Positions 1 through 7,514 of a stretch of 32,201 nucleotides of DNA are shown one piece after another. The notes below the pieces were generated by a model that was given only the letters and a program-made list of their open reading frames with translations, did not search any database and was not told the DNA's origin. Origin of the DNA: a virus; IMG/VR virus record IMGVR_UViG_3300006749_000057, positions 1-32,201 of that record, one strand, 5' to 3'. The position numbers were made by a program, and so were the translations under genes. How positions within the stretch are numbered: the stretch's first letter is position 1; the number at the start of each line of letters is the position of its first letter.

Positions 1-585
1 AGTTTCAAGACCTCCGCTATCACCAAGTCTCATCCTTAATTGAGTGCTGTTTGTATCCCAGCTAAGTTTTCCTACAATAAATTTTACAATATTTGCACCA
101 CTAGGTATTCCTGTGAAAGTAACCTGACTTTTGCTAGATAATGTTTGGTCAGATAAAAAAGTAAATCCACTGGTTAAGCCAGTAAGGGATGAGCCATCAA
201 TCGCGGGTAACGCACCTGTTAGTTTGCTTGCCGCCATTGTGTCTATTTTAGCATTAGTTACTGCACTAGCCGCCAGCTTTGCGGTTGTAATAGAAAGGTC
301 TGGTGCTTCTAGCCGTGTGGTTACTTCTGCCTGACCGCGATAGATAACGTACACATTACCCGTGCCAGACGGCGGAGCTTCATCAAACGTCAGGGTAGTT
401 CCTGTGGCTGTGTATGACTTACCAGACCCAGGCTCCTGCTGCACGTTGTCAACGAATACTTCTAGCTCCTCACCAGTGTTCACGGCGCGATTCAGTGTAA
501 ACGCGGTCGCCGAACCTGTGCCGTTAAAGGACTGGCTCGTTGTCTTTGTTAGCTGTTTATTTGGTTGTGCGCCTATGTATGCCAT
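1..585 (-). CDS. Tail fibre/appendage N-terminal region (partial)
   Basis: The gene starts at 585 and runs off the left edge; 195 codons are open. It begins MAYIGAQPNKQLTKTTSQSF and continues with a Gly/Ser/Thr-rich beta-type sequence including a VFVDNVQQEP segment and a YVIYRGQAEVTTRLE segment. This type of N-terminus is common on fibre or appendage proteins of marine phages, where it attaches the fibre to the virion; that is family knowledge from memory. The ribosome site AAAGGTG lies just upstream, inside the end of the preceding gene, and only 1 bp separates the two. It is last in the leftward tail-gene run, as expected for a host-recognition protein. The receptor-binding C-terminus is outside the window. 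Confidence 0.8.
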   Translation of the reverse strand, partial: MAYIGAQPNKQLTKTTSQSFNGTGSATAFTLNRAVNTGEELEVFVDNVQQEPGSGKSYTATGTTLTFDEAPPSGTGNVYVIYRGQAEVTTRLEAPDLSITTAKLAASAVTNAKIDTMAASKLTGALPAIDGSSLTGLTSGFTFLSDQTLSSKSQVTFTGIPSGANIVKFIVGKLSWDTNSTQLRMRLGDSGGLET

Positions 586-586
586 A

Positions 587-1123
587 TCACACCTTTATTT
601 CTGTAGCTGTCATTGAATATTGACCACCACCATGAACACTATAACAAACTCCAGACCCATAGCCGATGCTGTGATACCACTTGTAAGTTATTGCAGAAGT
701 TGTACTCGGAGTATCTATATGACGAGCAGAGTGTGACCCGTAATGATTGCTGTTATTATCGTAATGATAAGCCAATCCAAAATAATTTGGCACTGCGTAA
801 TCAGTTGAACGTGAAATAATAGCTGTGCTGTCTCTATAAAGTTCCCAAACCAAAGCAATACCAGCATTATAAAAAACCATAGTAGAGAAAATTTCTACGA
901 GTATTTTGCTGTTTGAAAATTTAGGGGTAATTGTAACTTGAGCGTTGTCATAGGAAGTGCCGTCACCTAATTGTGCGGCTGTTCCTGAACTGGTTTGTAT
1001 GTGTGAAGATGAATTTGTAAAAGCTTGAAACGTCTGTATCTGGACAACAGAACCCGCACCCATGTTAATTGCAGTGCCGCCAGAAGAATCTTGAATAGTA
1101 TCGACTTTGATTATGCTAGTCAT
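587..1123 (-). CDS. Small tail-fibre/receptor-binding-type protein
   Basis: A 178-aa protein starting MTSIIKVDTIQD, followed by a Gly/Ala-rich SSGGTAINMGAGS stretch, a start shared in style with the next two genes. The rest alternates polar and hydrophobic residues (FSNSKILVEIFSTMVFYNAG; later VWELYRDSTAIISRS), as in beta-sandwich fibre heads. No enzyme motif is seen. It has no signal peptide or membrane segment, so a virion role is likely. It lies between the C1q-like gene at 1133 and the fibre gene at 585. The exact function (receptor binding, side fibre or decoration) is inference. Confidence 0.75.
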   Translation of the reverse strand: MTSIIKVDTIQDSSGGTAINMGAGSVVQIQTFQAFTNSSSHIQTSSGTAAQLGDGTSYDNAQVTITPKFSNSKILVEIFSTMVFYNAGIALVWELYRDSTAIISRSTDYAVPNYFGLAYHYDNNSNHYGSHSARHIDTPSTTSAITYKWYHSIGYGSGVCYSVHGGGQYSMTATEIKV

Positions 1124-1132
1124 CCTGTTCCC

Positions 1133-1615
1133 CTATCCTACCAAATATCCACAAAAGCTACGATAAGAACCATGAACTGGCCCTTGGTCGCCAGCTTGTG
1201 TATCATAAATGACTTCGACATAATCAGCCGCCGCAAGAGTAGCAATCATTGCATAGCTAGTTCGGGCGTATGTTTCAGCTTCATTGAACATTTCAGACCC
1301 AATAAAAGTGTTTCCATTTTTTCTCAGTTGGGTGCGTAAATAGTTGTTTCCGTTAGACATGGCTGTATAAAAGAAATAATAGTCTCCTGCTATTGGGGCG
1401 GTGAAACGATAGGTGCTTGTCGAAAAACAATTTCCCACATTTACATCTGTTGCGGTAAATTGCATTACCGCAGGGCCAGTAGCACTTTGTGTAGCACCAT
1501 CACGAGCAGAAAAACGTGGAAGTGCAGGTTGCAATACCCGCCCACTACTGTCAATAGTCATAGCATCTGTGCCGTTGGTGTGCTGTATTGTTTGTACGCC
1601 TAGTTCTGATGCCAT
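1133..1615 (-). CDS. C1q-like virion protein, putative receptor-binding module
   Basis: A 160-aa protein with two parts. Residues 1-30 (ASELGVQTIQHTNGTDAMTI) are the common N-terminal segment of these fibre genes. From about residue 30 there is a C1q/TNF-like jelly-roll pattern: STYRFTAPIAGDYYFFYTA, then LRTQLRKNGNTFIG, and a closing VHGSYRSFCGYLVG strand. C1q-like domains form trimers and are frequent at the tips of phage fibres. The start is the ATG at 1615, with only a weak ribosome site in the end of the upstream gene. Family assignment is by pattern only. Confidence 0.75.
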   Translation of the reverse strand: MASELGVQTIQHTNGTDAMTIDSSGRVLQPALPRFSARDGATQSATGPAVMQFTATDVNVGNCFSTSTYRFTAPIAGDYYFFYTAMSNGNNYLRTQLRKNGNTFIGSEMFNEAETYARTSYAMIATLAAADYVEVIYDTQAGDQGPVHGSYRSFCGYLVG

Positions 1616-1616
1616 T

Positions 1617-2144
1617 TTAGTCGCCTAACCTTATTATGCCTATGCAACCGCCATTTGCTGTAAAGCTATTACCAGTGTTTTGATAAACGGCAAGTTGAAG
1701 ATAATCTGATGTTCCATTAAAATGAATAACACTAAAATGAATTGGAAAATCTAAGGTACAACTACCAGCGTAATTCCTAATCCCGCTATTTGAACTCCAA
1801 CTACTTCCATTTTTATAAAAGTAAGTAATAGGTGTAAACCCAGCCGAACCTGTGCCTGACGCTTGTGCATTACAAAAACAAAAATATCTACCCGCAACAG
1901 TGGGCGTAAGCCTGTTGTTTGATGCCACTGTTACTTTATGACTCGCATGATTTGTAGTGCTTAAATTAAGAACTGTAATGGTGTTATGACTTACCGTAGT
2001 GCTATTTACGGCATTCCATCCATACACCGCGCTTTTGCCTGTTAGGGCTGTAACAATAGAAACAAATCCATTGCTATCAATCGTTGCTCCACCCCCAGCA
2101 GAAGTTTTACCTGAAATTTCGTCTACGAGTATTTTACTAGACAA
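1617..2144 (-). CDS. C1q-like virion protein with TTG start
   Basis: A 175-aa protein whose start is a TTG at 2144, preceded by GGAG nine bases upstream; no suitable ATG exists in frame near it. The N-terminus SSKILVDEISGKTSAGGGAT matches a segment often seen at the front of marine phage fibre proteins. From about residue 75 a C1q-like pattern follows (RLTPTVAGRYFCFCNA, then ITYFYKNGSSW, ending CIGIIRLGD). It overlaps the preceding 70-aa gene by 8 bp, so translation is probably coupled. It resembles the neighbour at 1133 in layout, which suggests duplication and divergence of receptor-binding modules. Confidence 0.75.
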   Translation of the reverse strand: MSSKILVDEISGKTSAGGGATIDSNGFVSIVTALTGKSAVYGWNAVNSTTVSHNTITVLNLSTTNHASHKVTVASNNRLTPTVAGRYFCFCNAQASGTGSAGFTPITYFYKNGSSWSSNSGIRNYAGSCTLDFPIHFSVIHFNGTSDYLQLAVYQNTGNSFTANGGCIGIIRLGD

Positions 2145-2349
2145 CGGTCAATACTCCATTAACGGTGATTGTAGCGGAGATAGTTATTGGCCCAAACGCC
2201 CCTGCGTTTTCTGTAGAAGCTACAGTCAGGTTGCTGGTAATGCTATTAGCGTTTGTGCGAAACGGGTTAGTGGTGGTTGATGCCGCAATGTCTGCGTTAT
2301 GCACACCGCCATCCTTAATCTGATTTGTATCAATCGTGCTAAGTGCCAT
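2137..2349 (-). CDS. Short virion-type protein of unknown role
   Basis: A 70-aa protein starting MALSTIDTNQIKDGGVHNAD and ending in alternating Val/Thr (ISATITVNGVLTVV). The pattern fits a small beta-rich fibre or fibre-base piece. It overlaps the upstream gene end by 1 bp (TAATG) and the downstream gene start by 8 bp, so it is embedded in the tail operon. No domain is recognised. The N-terminal DTNQIKDGGVHNADIA wording is similar to segments found inside longer phage fibre proteins, so it could be a detached fibre segment. Confidence 0.65.
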   Translation of the reverse strand: MALSTIDTNQIKDGGVHNADIAASTTTNPFRTNANSITSNLTVASTENAGAFGPITISATITVNGVLTVV

Positions 2350-2705
2350 CAGGTAATCTCCAGTACAGATAGAACCGCATCACAAGAATTGTCTTGTGAC
2401 GCATACACTCGCAATACATCTCCAGCATTCATAACAATTTTCTGGTCACCACCAACCACAACAAGTGACGAGCCTACAGGAACGATTGCGTCTTTCACAA
2501 TGTGTCTTAAATTAGTTGTGCCACTTATACCGCCATCGTGAAGTTCAACCGTGACAGTAATTGATACCGCCAGTATATTAGCAATGTTAAGACCAATAAT
2601 TGTGGTTTCTGTGGTGGGCGAAGAAGGACAGGTGTATAAAGTCGTTTCACCTGTTGATGCAGTGTCAATATTTTGCGCCGAAAATGTTTTAAATGCGTTA
2701 GCCAT
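2349..2705 (-). CDS. Virion structural protein, unknown role
   Basis: A 118-aa beta-rich protein starting MANAFKTFSAQNI, with a CPSSPTTETTIIGLNIAN segment and a later PVGSSLVVVGGDQKIVMNAG segment. This resembles small virion proteins common in marine phages that sit near tail fibres, often thought to decorate the tail; the role is not established. It shares its general pattern (IIGLNIAN / VELHDGG / GD.LRVYAS) with the 92-aa protein at 9552-9830, suggesting a related fold. No catalytic residues are seen. Confidence 0.7.
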   Translation of the reverse strand: MANAFKTFSAQNIDTASTGETTLYTCPSSPTTETTIIGLNIANILAVSITVTVELHDGGISGTTNLRHIVKDAIVPVGSSLVVVGGDQKIVMNAGDVLRVYASQDNSCDAVLSVLEIT

Positions 2706-2709
2706 TTTT

Positions 2710-3090
2710 CTATCCCAATGCTATTGCGAATGCCAACGCATTCGGGTCTTGTTCTGTAAAACCTTGCACCGCATTACTTGCATCCAAGAACACAGCCTTT
2801 TGTGCTGGCAACGTGCAAAAAATAGTGCGAGTTCCTGATGTCCAATTAACAGCGCTATCAGAGTTACTAGACTGTAATATTGTGGTGCGGGCTAAGGTTG
2901 TGCCAGATGCAGTGTATGTTCCAATGCCAATCTCAAAGTCAGTTCCGTCCGTGCAGGCATAATAGGTAGTGTTAGTATTACCTATTTCACTAAACGCCTC
3001 AAAACCAGTTACCGCACCAGCAAGCGTATAAGTGCCTGTTCCGGTGGTGGTAGTGGTTTCTTTTATTCTGTCTTTAAGAACAAGCGCCAT
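2710..3090 (-). CDS. Virion structural protein, conserved in marine phages
   Basis: A 126-aa protein starting MALVLKDRIKETTTTTGTGT, followed by TLAGAVTGFEAFSEIG and a TASGTTLARTTILQSSN segment. I recognise this as a recurring small tail-region protein of marine and other environmental phages, usually next to fibre genes, but its function is unknown to me. Its stop is 4 bp from the next start; it overlaps the upstream gene by 1 bp. Sequence is beta-rich with no membrane segment or enzyme motif. Confidence 0.75.
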   Translation of the reverse strand: MALVLKDRIKETTTTTGTGTYTLAGAVTGFEAFSEIGNTNTTYYACTDGTDFEIGIGTYTASGTTLARTTILQSSNSDSAVNWTSGTRTIFCTLPAQKAVFLDASNAVQGFTEQDPNALAFAIALG

Positions 3091-3563
3091 TACTTCAACT
3101 CAATTTCAAGATTCCCAGCGTTGATACGGAAGATATCGCCCGTAGCAATAGTCTTTGACGCATCCAATGCACCGATAAACAGAACATTACCGCCACTGCC
3201 TTCTGTTACCAGACTAGCGCTTGCGTGGGTTGCTATAAATGCGTGTGTAACTGTATTGCTTGTTCCGCCTGACGCCGCAAACTCTACATTGTTAGTGTTT
3301 GTAGCCTTTTGAGCCTCAGTGGTATCTGACGTTACGGTCCAGTTTGCCGCTGTAACTTGCAATCGGGCATAGTTTGAAAAAGTAGCCTCTGTAATTACAG
3401 GGGCGTCTGTTTCGCCAGAGGTATTATTAAAGTTAGATACCGCTGTTGCCAGCCCAACATATATGCTGTCACCGGGTGTTGAAAAGGAACCAGCGTTATT
3501 CTTGAACAGAAAGTTAAGTAACTTATTCTCAAGAAACGTGGTTGCCGCGTTACTCGTTGCCAT
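3090..3563 (-). CDS. Virion structural protein, tail region
   Basis: A 157-aa protein starting MATSNAATTFLENKLLNFLF. The N-terminal helix (TFLENKLLNFLFK) followed by a segment of the form SIYVGLATAVSNFNN and a long beta-rich part is typical of a widespread phage tail-region protein whose exact job is not known to me. A helix at the start could mediate docking to the tail, with the beta part exposed. It is translationally linked to the next gene by a 1-bp overlap. Confidence 0.72.
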   Translation of the reverse strand: MATSNAATTFLENKLLNFLFKNNAGSFSTPGDSIYVGLATAVSNFNNTSGETDAPVITEATFSNYARLQVTAANWTVTSDTTEAQKATNTNNVEFAASGGTSNTVTHAFIATHASASLVTEGSGGNVLFIGALDASKTIATGDIFRINAGNLEIELK

Positions 3564-3573
3564 TTCTTACTCC

Positions 3574-4248
3574 TTATGTGCGAGGACGCTTTGGCAATCC
3601 CTGCCTGTAAGCGTCATCATTTTCCCTTGCTTCAGCAAGGTCCTTTAATCTTGTCATTGCCTCTTGGAAACGACCATCATACATAGATATAACATCCTGC
3701 TCACCCTTCATGTAAATATACGCCTCTATCAAAGAGCCGTAAAGAAGGGCATTGGAAGCATTCTTGCTCAACCATGTATACTCACTGTTTGCGCCAGCAG
3801 TCAGGCTTGCTGGTCGATAATAATAATGTAACTCCACAGCATACGCTTGGTCCGGTGTTGGACCGACTATGAAGTTTGCCTGAACTTGACCCGAAGATGT
3901 TGCGGTGGAATCAAAAAAAGCATAATATTTAGGAACGCCTGTTGTGGCTCTATTAGGATACGCCTCTCTAATAAAATTAACGTCTTTTTCTATTAAAAAG
4001 TTTTCATTGCTTGCGGTGGTTATAAATAAAGAAAAAGGAGCAAGAAAGTCTGATGGAGTAGAAAGGTACTCGTTGTTTTGTGTAAGCGCAGATGTGGCAT
4101 TTTTTCTAAAGTTTTCTAAATCTACGTTTGAAAAAATACGGTCTTCAGCAGAGCGAATAAACACAGGCAGATTTGTTACGAAACCCGCTTCATCGTTCTC
4201 AGTAAAATCTTGTATAGCCTGCTTTAGCTCTGCATATGAATAAGACAT
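3574..4248 (-). CDS. Phage adaptor protein (SU10-adaptor-like)
   Basis: A 224-aa protein starting MSYSYAELKQAIQDFTEND. It carries the hallmarks of the adaptor family named after phage SU10: an N-terminal helix, FIRSAEDRIFSNVDLENFRK, a YLSTPSDFLAPFSLF segment, and a C-terminal helical part with YTWLSKNASNALLYGSLIEA and RFQEAMTRLKDL. In that family the protein forms a ring under the portal and links it to the short tail. Its presence supports a short-tailed virion. It overlaps the upstream gene by 1 bp. The assignment is by remembered family pattern. Confidence 0.82.
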   Translation of the reverse strand: MSYSYAELKQAIQDFTENDEAGFVTNLPVFIRSAEDRIFSNVDLENFRKNATSALTQNNEYLSTPSDFLAPFSLFITTASNENFLIEKDVNFIREAYPNRATTGVPKYYAFFDSTATSSGQVQANFIVGPTPDQAYAVELHYYYRPASLTAGANSEYTWLSKNASNALLYGSLIEAYIYMKGEQDVISMYDGRFQEAMTRLKDLAEARENDDAYRQGLPKRPRT

Positions 4249-4667
4249 TAATCAATCCTGACTACCGCTGTTCCTGATGCCGAAGCGGGTATTGTTATTG
4301 TAAATGTCCCAGACGACACTGTTTGATTAGAGCCAAAAGAAAAAGCCGCTACCGCTTTGTTTGATTTGCTGGAGTTGTAAACAAGTGCGCCGTTTGCAGT
4401 AAATGAGGCGCTTGTCCAAGAAGGGTCATTAAAATCAACAATGGCAGATGTCCCATCTGTGGTTGGCGCGACCACAGTCAACGTAACGCCGCCAGCGCTA
4501 TATCCCGAACCTGAAACCTCGTTAGATGTAGAGTAAGCAGTGGTAGAGGCGTCTAGACTTGCACTGCTGGTAAACAGAGCAATTTTAAATGTATCTGATG
4601 TAAAGTCATGCGTTGCTTCAAAAAGCTCTTTTTTAAAACTTGTACACATTGCTGTAGTTATAGCCAT
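4248..4667 (-). CDS. Conserved virion protein, tail region
   Basis: A 139-aa protein starting MAITTAMCTSFKKELFEATH, then DTFKIALFTSSASLD. This opening is shared by a very widespread phage protein family found near tail or capsid-appendage genes, with a short helix followed by a beta-rich part containing GSGYSAGGVTLT. Function is unknown; attachment of an exposed beta domain is a reasonable guess. It is followed by the adaptor gene with a 1-bp overlap, and 12 bp separate it from the gene upstream. Confidence 0.72.
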   Translation of the reverse strand: MAITTAMCTSFKKELFEATHDFTSDTFKIALFTSSASLDASTTAYSTSNEVSGSGYSAGGVTLTVVAPTTDGTSAIVDFNDPSWTSASFTANGALVYNSSKSNKAVAAFSFGSNQTVSSGTFTITIPASASGTAVVRID

Positions 4668-4679
4668 TTTAAAATCTCA

Positions 4680-5333
4680 TCATACTATTGTTATGTTTCC
4701 AACCATACTGCTGTGGTTAGTGCATTGATACACCAAAGATGTATCGCTTGGCTCATGTGGAACGATAAACTGAGTCAGCCCAGTTGTTGAGTTGTAGTTA
4801 TCTGTTACCCCGGCTGTAAAGGCAGAGCCACCATTAGATGTTCTAATCTGCAAGGGGTGACTGCCTACATTAGCGGTGTTGTCAATTAAGTAAGTATGGC
4901 CTTTATAAAAAGTAAAGTTTGGGTTATTGCCTGAAGTAGCCCCCGGACCAGTAAATGTGTAGGCCGAGCTTCCACTTGTACCAGCAGTATACTTTGTTAC
5001 TGGCCCTGTGGTTTCATCATTCAACCTTATCCAAACGCCGCCATGAGCAAAATAAAAGCCACCTGTGGCATGAACATGAGCTACGGCCCCATGATAGGTT
5101 GAGGCACTTGGCAAATCAGTAAGAGCGCCATAATAAAAGACAATTTTATTTGCGCCAGAGTTAACATCAAAAAGGCCATTAGCATCTATGATATCAGTTA
5201 GCACACTAGAACTGTTCCCCAATGCCGCATAAATCTCATTGAAGTTATCATTTATTTTATCTGCACCAACACGAAGTGTGTCACCACTTCCGTCATTTGC
5301 GCTTGAGCCAATTCCTACTGTTTGCTTTGCCAT
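4680..5333 (-). CDS. Virion fibre-type protein with cupredoxin-like C-terminal domain
   Basis: A 217-aa protein. Residues 1-40 (GIGSSANDGSGDTLRVGADK, then INDNFNEIYAALG) are the known start of cyanophage and T4-like fibre or baseplate-associated proteins. The C-terminal part (about 115-217) reads as a cupredoxin fold: a PNFTFYKGHTYLIDN strand pair, then GSHPLQIRTS, and finally YQCTNHSSMVGNITIV. The spacing Cys-x2-His-x3-Met plus the earlier His is the ligand set of a type-1 copper site. Such domains occur in cyanophage structural proteins; copper binding there is, to my knowledge, untested. Role: exposed part of the virion. Confidence 0.8.
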   Translation of the reverse strand: MAKQTVGIGSSANDGSGDTLRVGADKINDNFNEIYAALGNSSSVLTDIIDANGLFDVNSGANKIVFYYGALTDLPSASTYHGAVAHVHATGGFYFAHGGVWIRLNDETTGPVTKYTAGTSGSSAYTFTGPGATSGNNPNFTFYKGHTYLIDNTANVGSHPLQIRTSNGGSAFTAGVTDNYNSTTGLTQFIVPHEPSDTSLVYQCTNHSSMVGNITIV

Positions 5334-5804
5334 TTACCCCTCGTCAAAGGTTTTGTTTGTAGAATCAAGTGTAACACTTGTAGAGTCGTAGGTCGATGCC
5401 GCGCCTATTGACATATTTCCTGCCGCACCAACCCCAAATACCGCACTAAGTTGTAAGGAAACATTCTGTGCAGGTACAGGCGCTCCGCTTGTTGTTACTT
5501 CTCCTACCCTGCCAATACCAAATCCTACATTGACTTGCGTTAAAGTAGACACATCAAATGTCGGAAACGTAACTGTAACCGAATCCGAAAATCTATCAGG
5601 CCTTGCGTTAGCTAGTGATTGTGGGTCATCTATACGCAATCTTCCTAAAAAATTTTGCGGGTGGTCAGGGTCAGCAACGTCAACGCCGACCCTTAAACCA
5701 GTTCTAACTCCGTTACGAACTTCGGGGATAAGCTCAGATAATTTATATCTAAAGCCCGTCCTGTCACAAAAGCCAAAAGCATATTTTCCTCTAGCTAACG
5801 GCAT
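5334..5804 (-). CDS. Virion-associated protein, conserved in marine phages
   Basis: A 156-aa protein starting MPLARGKYAFGFCDRTGFRY, then KLSELIPEVRNG and VDVADPDHPQNFLGRLRI. This N-terminal half (roughly residues 1-65) is a recurring phage sequence; the C-terminal half is beta-rich. It sits between the LysM-like basic protein and the cupredoxin-like fibre protein, in the neck/tail part of the operon. A neck or tail-base role is inferred from position only. Its stop abuts the next start. Confidence 0.7.
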   Translation of the reverse strand: MPLARGKYAFGFCDRTGFRYKLSELIPEVRNGVRTGLRVGVDVADPDHPQNFLGRLRIDDPQSLANARPDRFSDSVTVTFPTFDVSTLTQVNVGFGIGRVGEVTTSGAPVPAQNVSLQLSAVFGVGAAGNMSIGAASTYDSTSVTLDSTNKTFDEG

Positions 5805-5807
5805 TGA

Positions 5808-6575
5808 TTATCCAGCGCGACCGAAGCGCTTGCCCTTTGTGGCCGCACCAGCGCCACGAACCGTACCGCCAGATTTGTACCCCTGTACTTTTTTCATAGA
5901 GCCACCTGCCTTTTTACCAAACAACCTAGAAAACAAAGACTTTTTCTTTGGCTTCTTTGCATTATCCGCCTTCATTTGAGCAATTAGCTTGTCCTTTTTT
6001 GCCTTTGGAACAGCAGAACGAGAGTCCTTTGCCGCCGCCGCCTTCTTAGGCGTTGGAGAAGTTTGAGCGCCAGTATTCTTAACCTCATTACGCATGGCGC
6101 TAGTTACTGCGCGTTGCTGTCCTTTGTCCTTGGACCTCATCATGTTCATTTGGGTTTTAGACATACGGGCGTATGGGTTTTTAGTTTTAGTATTTCCCGG
6201 AACGCTTTTTGCTTTAGGCATTTTAATTTTTTGGCCTATGCGAATTGCATTGGCGTTTTTAATGCCGGGGTTCGCTGTAAGAAGCGCCTGTATCGAAGTG
6301 TTATTGTCTTTTGCAATTTGAGATAGGGTCATGCCCTTTCTAACTTCTACAGGACCACCCTTATTCATCTTGCCAACACCATCTGCGGCAAAGAACGGAA
6401 CCTTCTTACCACCCTTTTCCACCATCTTTAGCTTACCGCCGCCCTTCTTGCGAAGTGGGCCTGTGCGCTCTGTATTCATCGGATGCTTTGGATTTGCGTG
6501 GCGAGGGCGAGAAGGAGGAGCCTTTGGTAACTTCTTCTTTTTTTCTTCACCTTTTTTTCTAATCACTAATGGCAT
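5808..6575 (-). CDS. Very basic LysM-domain protein
   Basis: A 255-aa, Lys-rich protein. Residues about 77-120 form a LysM domain: VRKGMTLSQIAKDNNTSIQA then NPGIKNANAIRIGQKIKMP, the usual peptidoglycan-binding repeat. The flanks are low-complexity Lys/Ala/Pro. The C-terminus ends GGTVRGAGAATKGKRFGRAG, a Gly/Lys/Arg tail that I recall from other marine phage proteins. There is no signal peptide and no catalytic domain, so it is more likely a virion-carried wall-binding or DNA-binding protein than a lysin. It lies 3 bp from the next gene. Function is inferred. Confidence 0.75.
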   Translation of the reverse strand: MPLVIRKKGEEKKKKLPKAPPSRPRHANPKHPMNTERTGPLRKKGGGKLKMVEKGGKKVPFFAADGVGKMNKGGPVEVRKGMTLSQIAKDNNTSIQALLTANPGIKNANAIRIGQKIKMPKAKSVPGNTKTKNPYARMSKTQMNMMRSKDKGQQRAVTSAMRNEVKNTGAQTSPTPKKAAAAKDSRSAVPKAKKDKLIAQMKADNAKKPKKKSLFSRLFGKKAGGSMKKVQGYKSGGTVRGAGAATKGKRFGRAG

Positions 6576-6576
6576 A

Positions 6577-7254
6577 TTAGCCTCCTAAGTAAAACGTGTC
6601 GTATGGCACGAACTTGATTGACGATGAGTCTGAGTCTTCCCCTGCGGCAAGCTCAAATTGAAACTCATACTCTTGTTTAAGCGGAGCCACACGCGCCGCT
6701 ACTTCTGGCTTTTTCATCGCAATGTAATAAGCCAAACCTGACACCAAGCACGGAATAAACCGTGGCGGTACATCCGCACTTGTTCCTATCCCAGACGAGA
6801 CGCCAGAGATTCCACGAAGGCGGTAATACGAGAGAGTGTACGCGCTATCATCTGGAACAGGCCAGAGAGTAACATTGACAGCCGTTGCTTGACGGTCAAC
6901 AAATATTTGAGAGGGGCGTCCTTGAGTGTTCTTTGAAGATTGTTGAGCATACGTTGAAACGCTGATACGCTCCAAATTCGTATCCACCTGATTCGTACCC
7001 GTTCCCGTTCTAATTTGATGCTCAATGATGTCAATAGTGTCCGTAGGCATAGTGTAAGTTGCTGTGCCTGCCGTAAGAGATAAAGTACCCCCGTCAATGG
7101 TCCAGAGATTAAGCCCACGATTCTGCCACTCCAATGTTAATAAATTAAGGCTACGCCTAACTGTTTTAAGGTCGTAGCCAGTTGTCATCTGAAGCCCTGC
7201 GCGTTCAAACGCCTCATCAAATAGTTCTGGTAGGTCTGGTGTTACTACAGACAT
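6577..7254 (-). CDS. Putative head-tail connector/tail accessory protein (gp4-like)
   Basis: A 225-aa protein with an N-terminal helical part (LPELFDEAFERAG, LKTVRRSLNLLTLEWQNRG) and a beta-rich part (LSLTAGTATYTMPTDTIDII, then SQIFVDRQATAVNVTLWPVP). This order matches a family of short-tailed phage connector proteins placed under the portal, comparable in role to P22 gp4. The C-terminal RFIPCLVSGLAYYIAMKKPE helix is also typical. The call rests on pattern and position between capsid and adaptor genes; a second adaptor-type gene lies at 3574. Confidence 0.68.
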   Translation of the reverse strand: MSVVTPDLPELFDEAFERAGLQMTTGYDLKTVRRSLNLLTLEWQNRGLNLWTIDGGTLSLTAGTATYTMPTDTIDIIEHQIRTGTGTNQVDTNLERISVSTYAQQSSKNTQGRPSQIFVDRQATAVNVTLWPVPDDSAYTLSYYRLRGISGVSSGIGTSADVPPRFIPCLVSGLAYYIAMKKPEVAARVAPLKQEYEFQFELAAGEDSDSSSIKFVPYDTFYLGG

Positions 7255-7514
7255 TATTTGACCTTTCTATGTGGCTTCACTTTAGCTCGTATTTTTTTAG
7301 GCTGTTTGGCGAATTGCTTACCAGCCTTAGTTGCTTTTCGTTTAGCACGGGTTGTTGCCGCGTACTCTTGCGGCGATAAGGATTTAATGGCGCTTGCAGG
7401 TAAATATCTTTCCCCGGTTGCTTTCGGACCCTGTGTCGATGGCTTGCCACTTTTAGTCCTCCATTTTTGTTTCGTCCAAGCCTTTAAACTTTTTTGCGAT
7501 TTTTTAAGTGCCAT
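7254..7514 (-). CDS. Small basic protein, unknown role
   Basis: An 86-aa Lys/Arg-rich protein, MALKKSQKSLKAWTKQKWRT at the start, with GERYLPASAIKSLSPQEYAA and TTRAKRKATKAGKQFAKQPK later. I recognise the sequence as a common phage protein whose function is not known to me. A GTG at 7517 and the ATG at 7514 are alternative starts; I chose the ATG. It overlaps the upstream gene by 11 bp. It may bind DNA because of its charge; no fold is recognised. Confidence 0.7.
   Translation of the reverse strand: MALKKSQKSLKAWTKQKWRTKSGKPSTQGPKATGERYLPASAIKSLSPQEYAATTRAKRKATKAGKQFAKQPKKIRAKVKPHRKVK

Noticed and set aside
1591-1606. TTTGTACGCCTAGTTC near the start of the gene at 1133-1615
   Set aside because: Only the left half matches; it encodes the conserved GVQTIQ segment.
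5873-5896. TTTGTACCCCTGTAC inside the LysM gene
   Set aside because: Two GTAC copies occur but the right half lacks the ACAAA end, and codon use explains the sequence.
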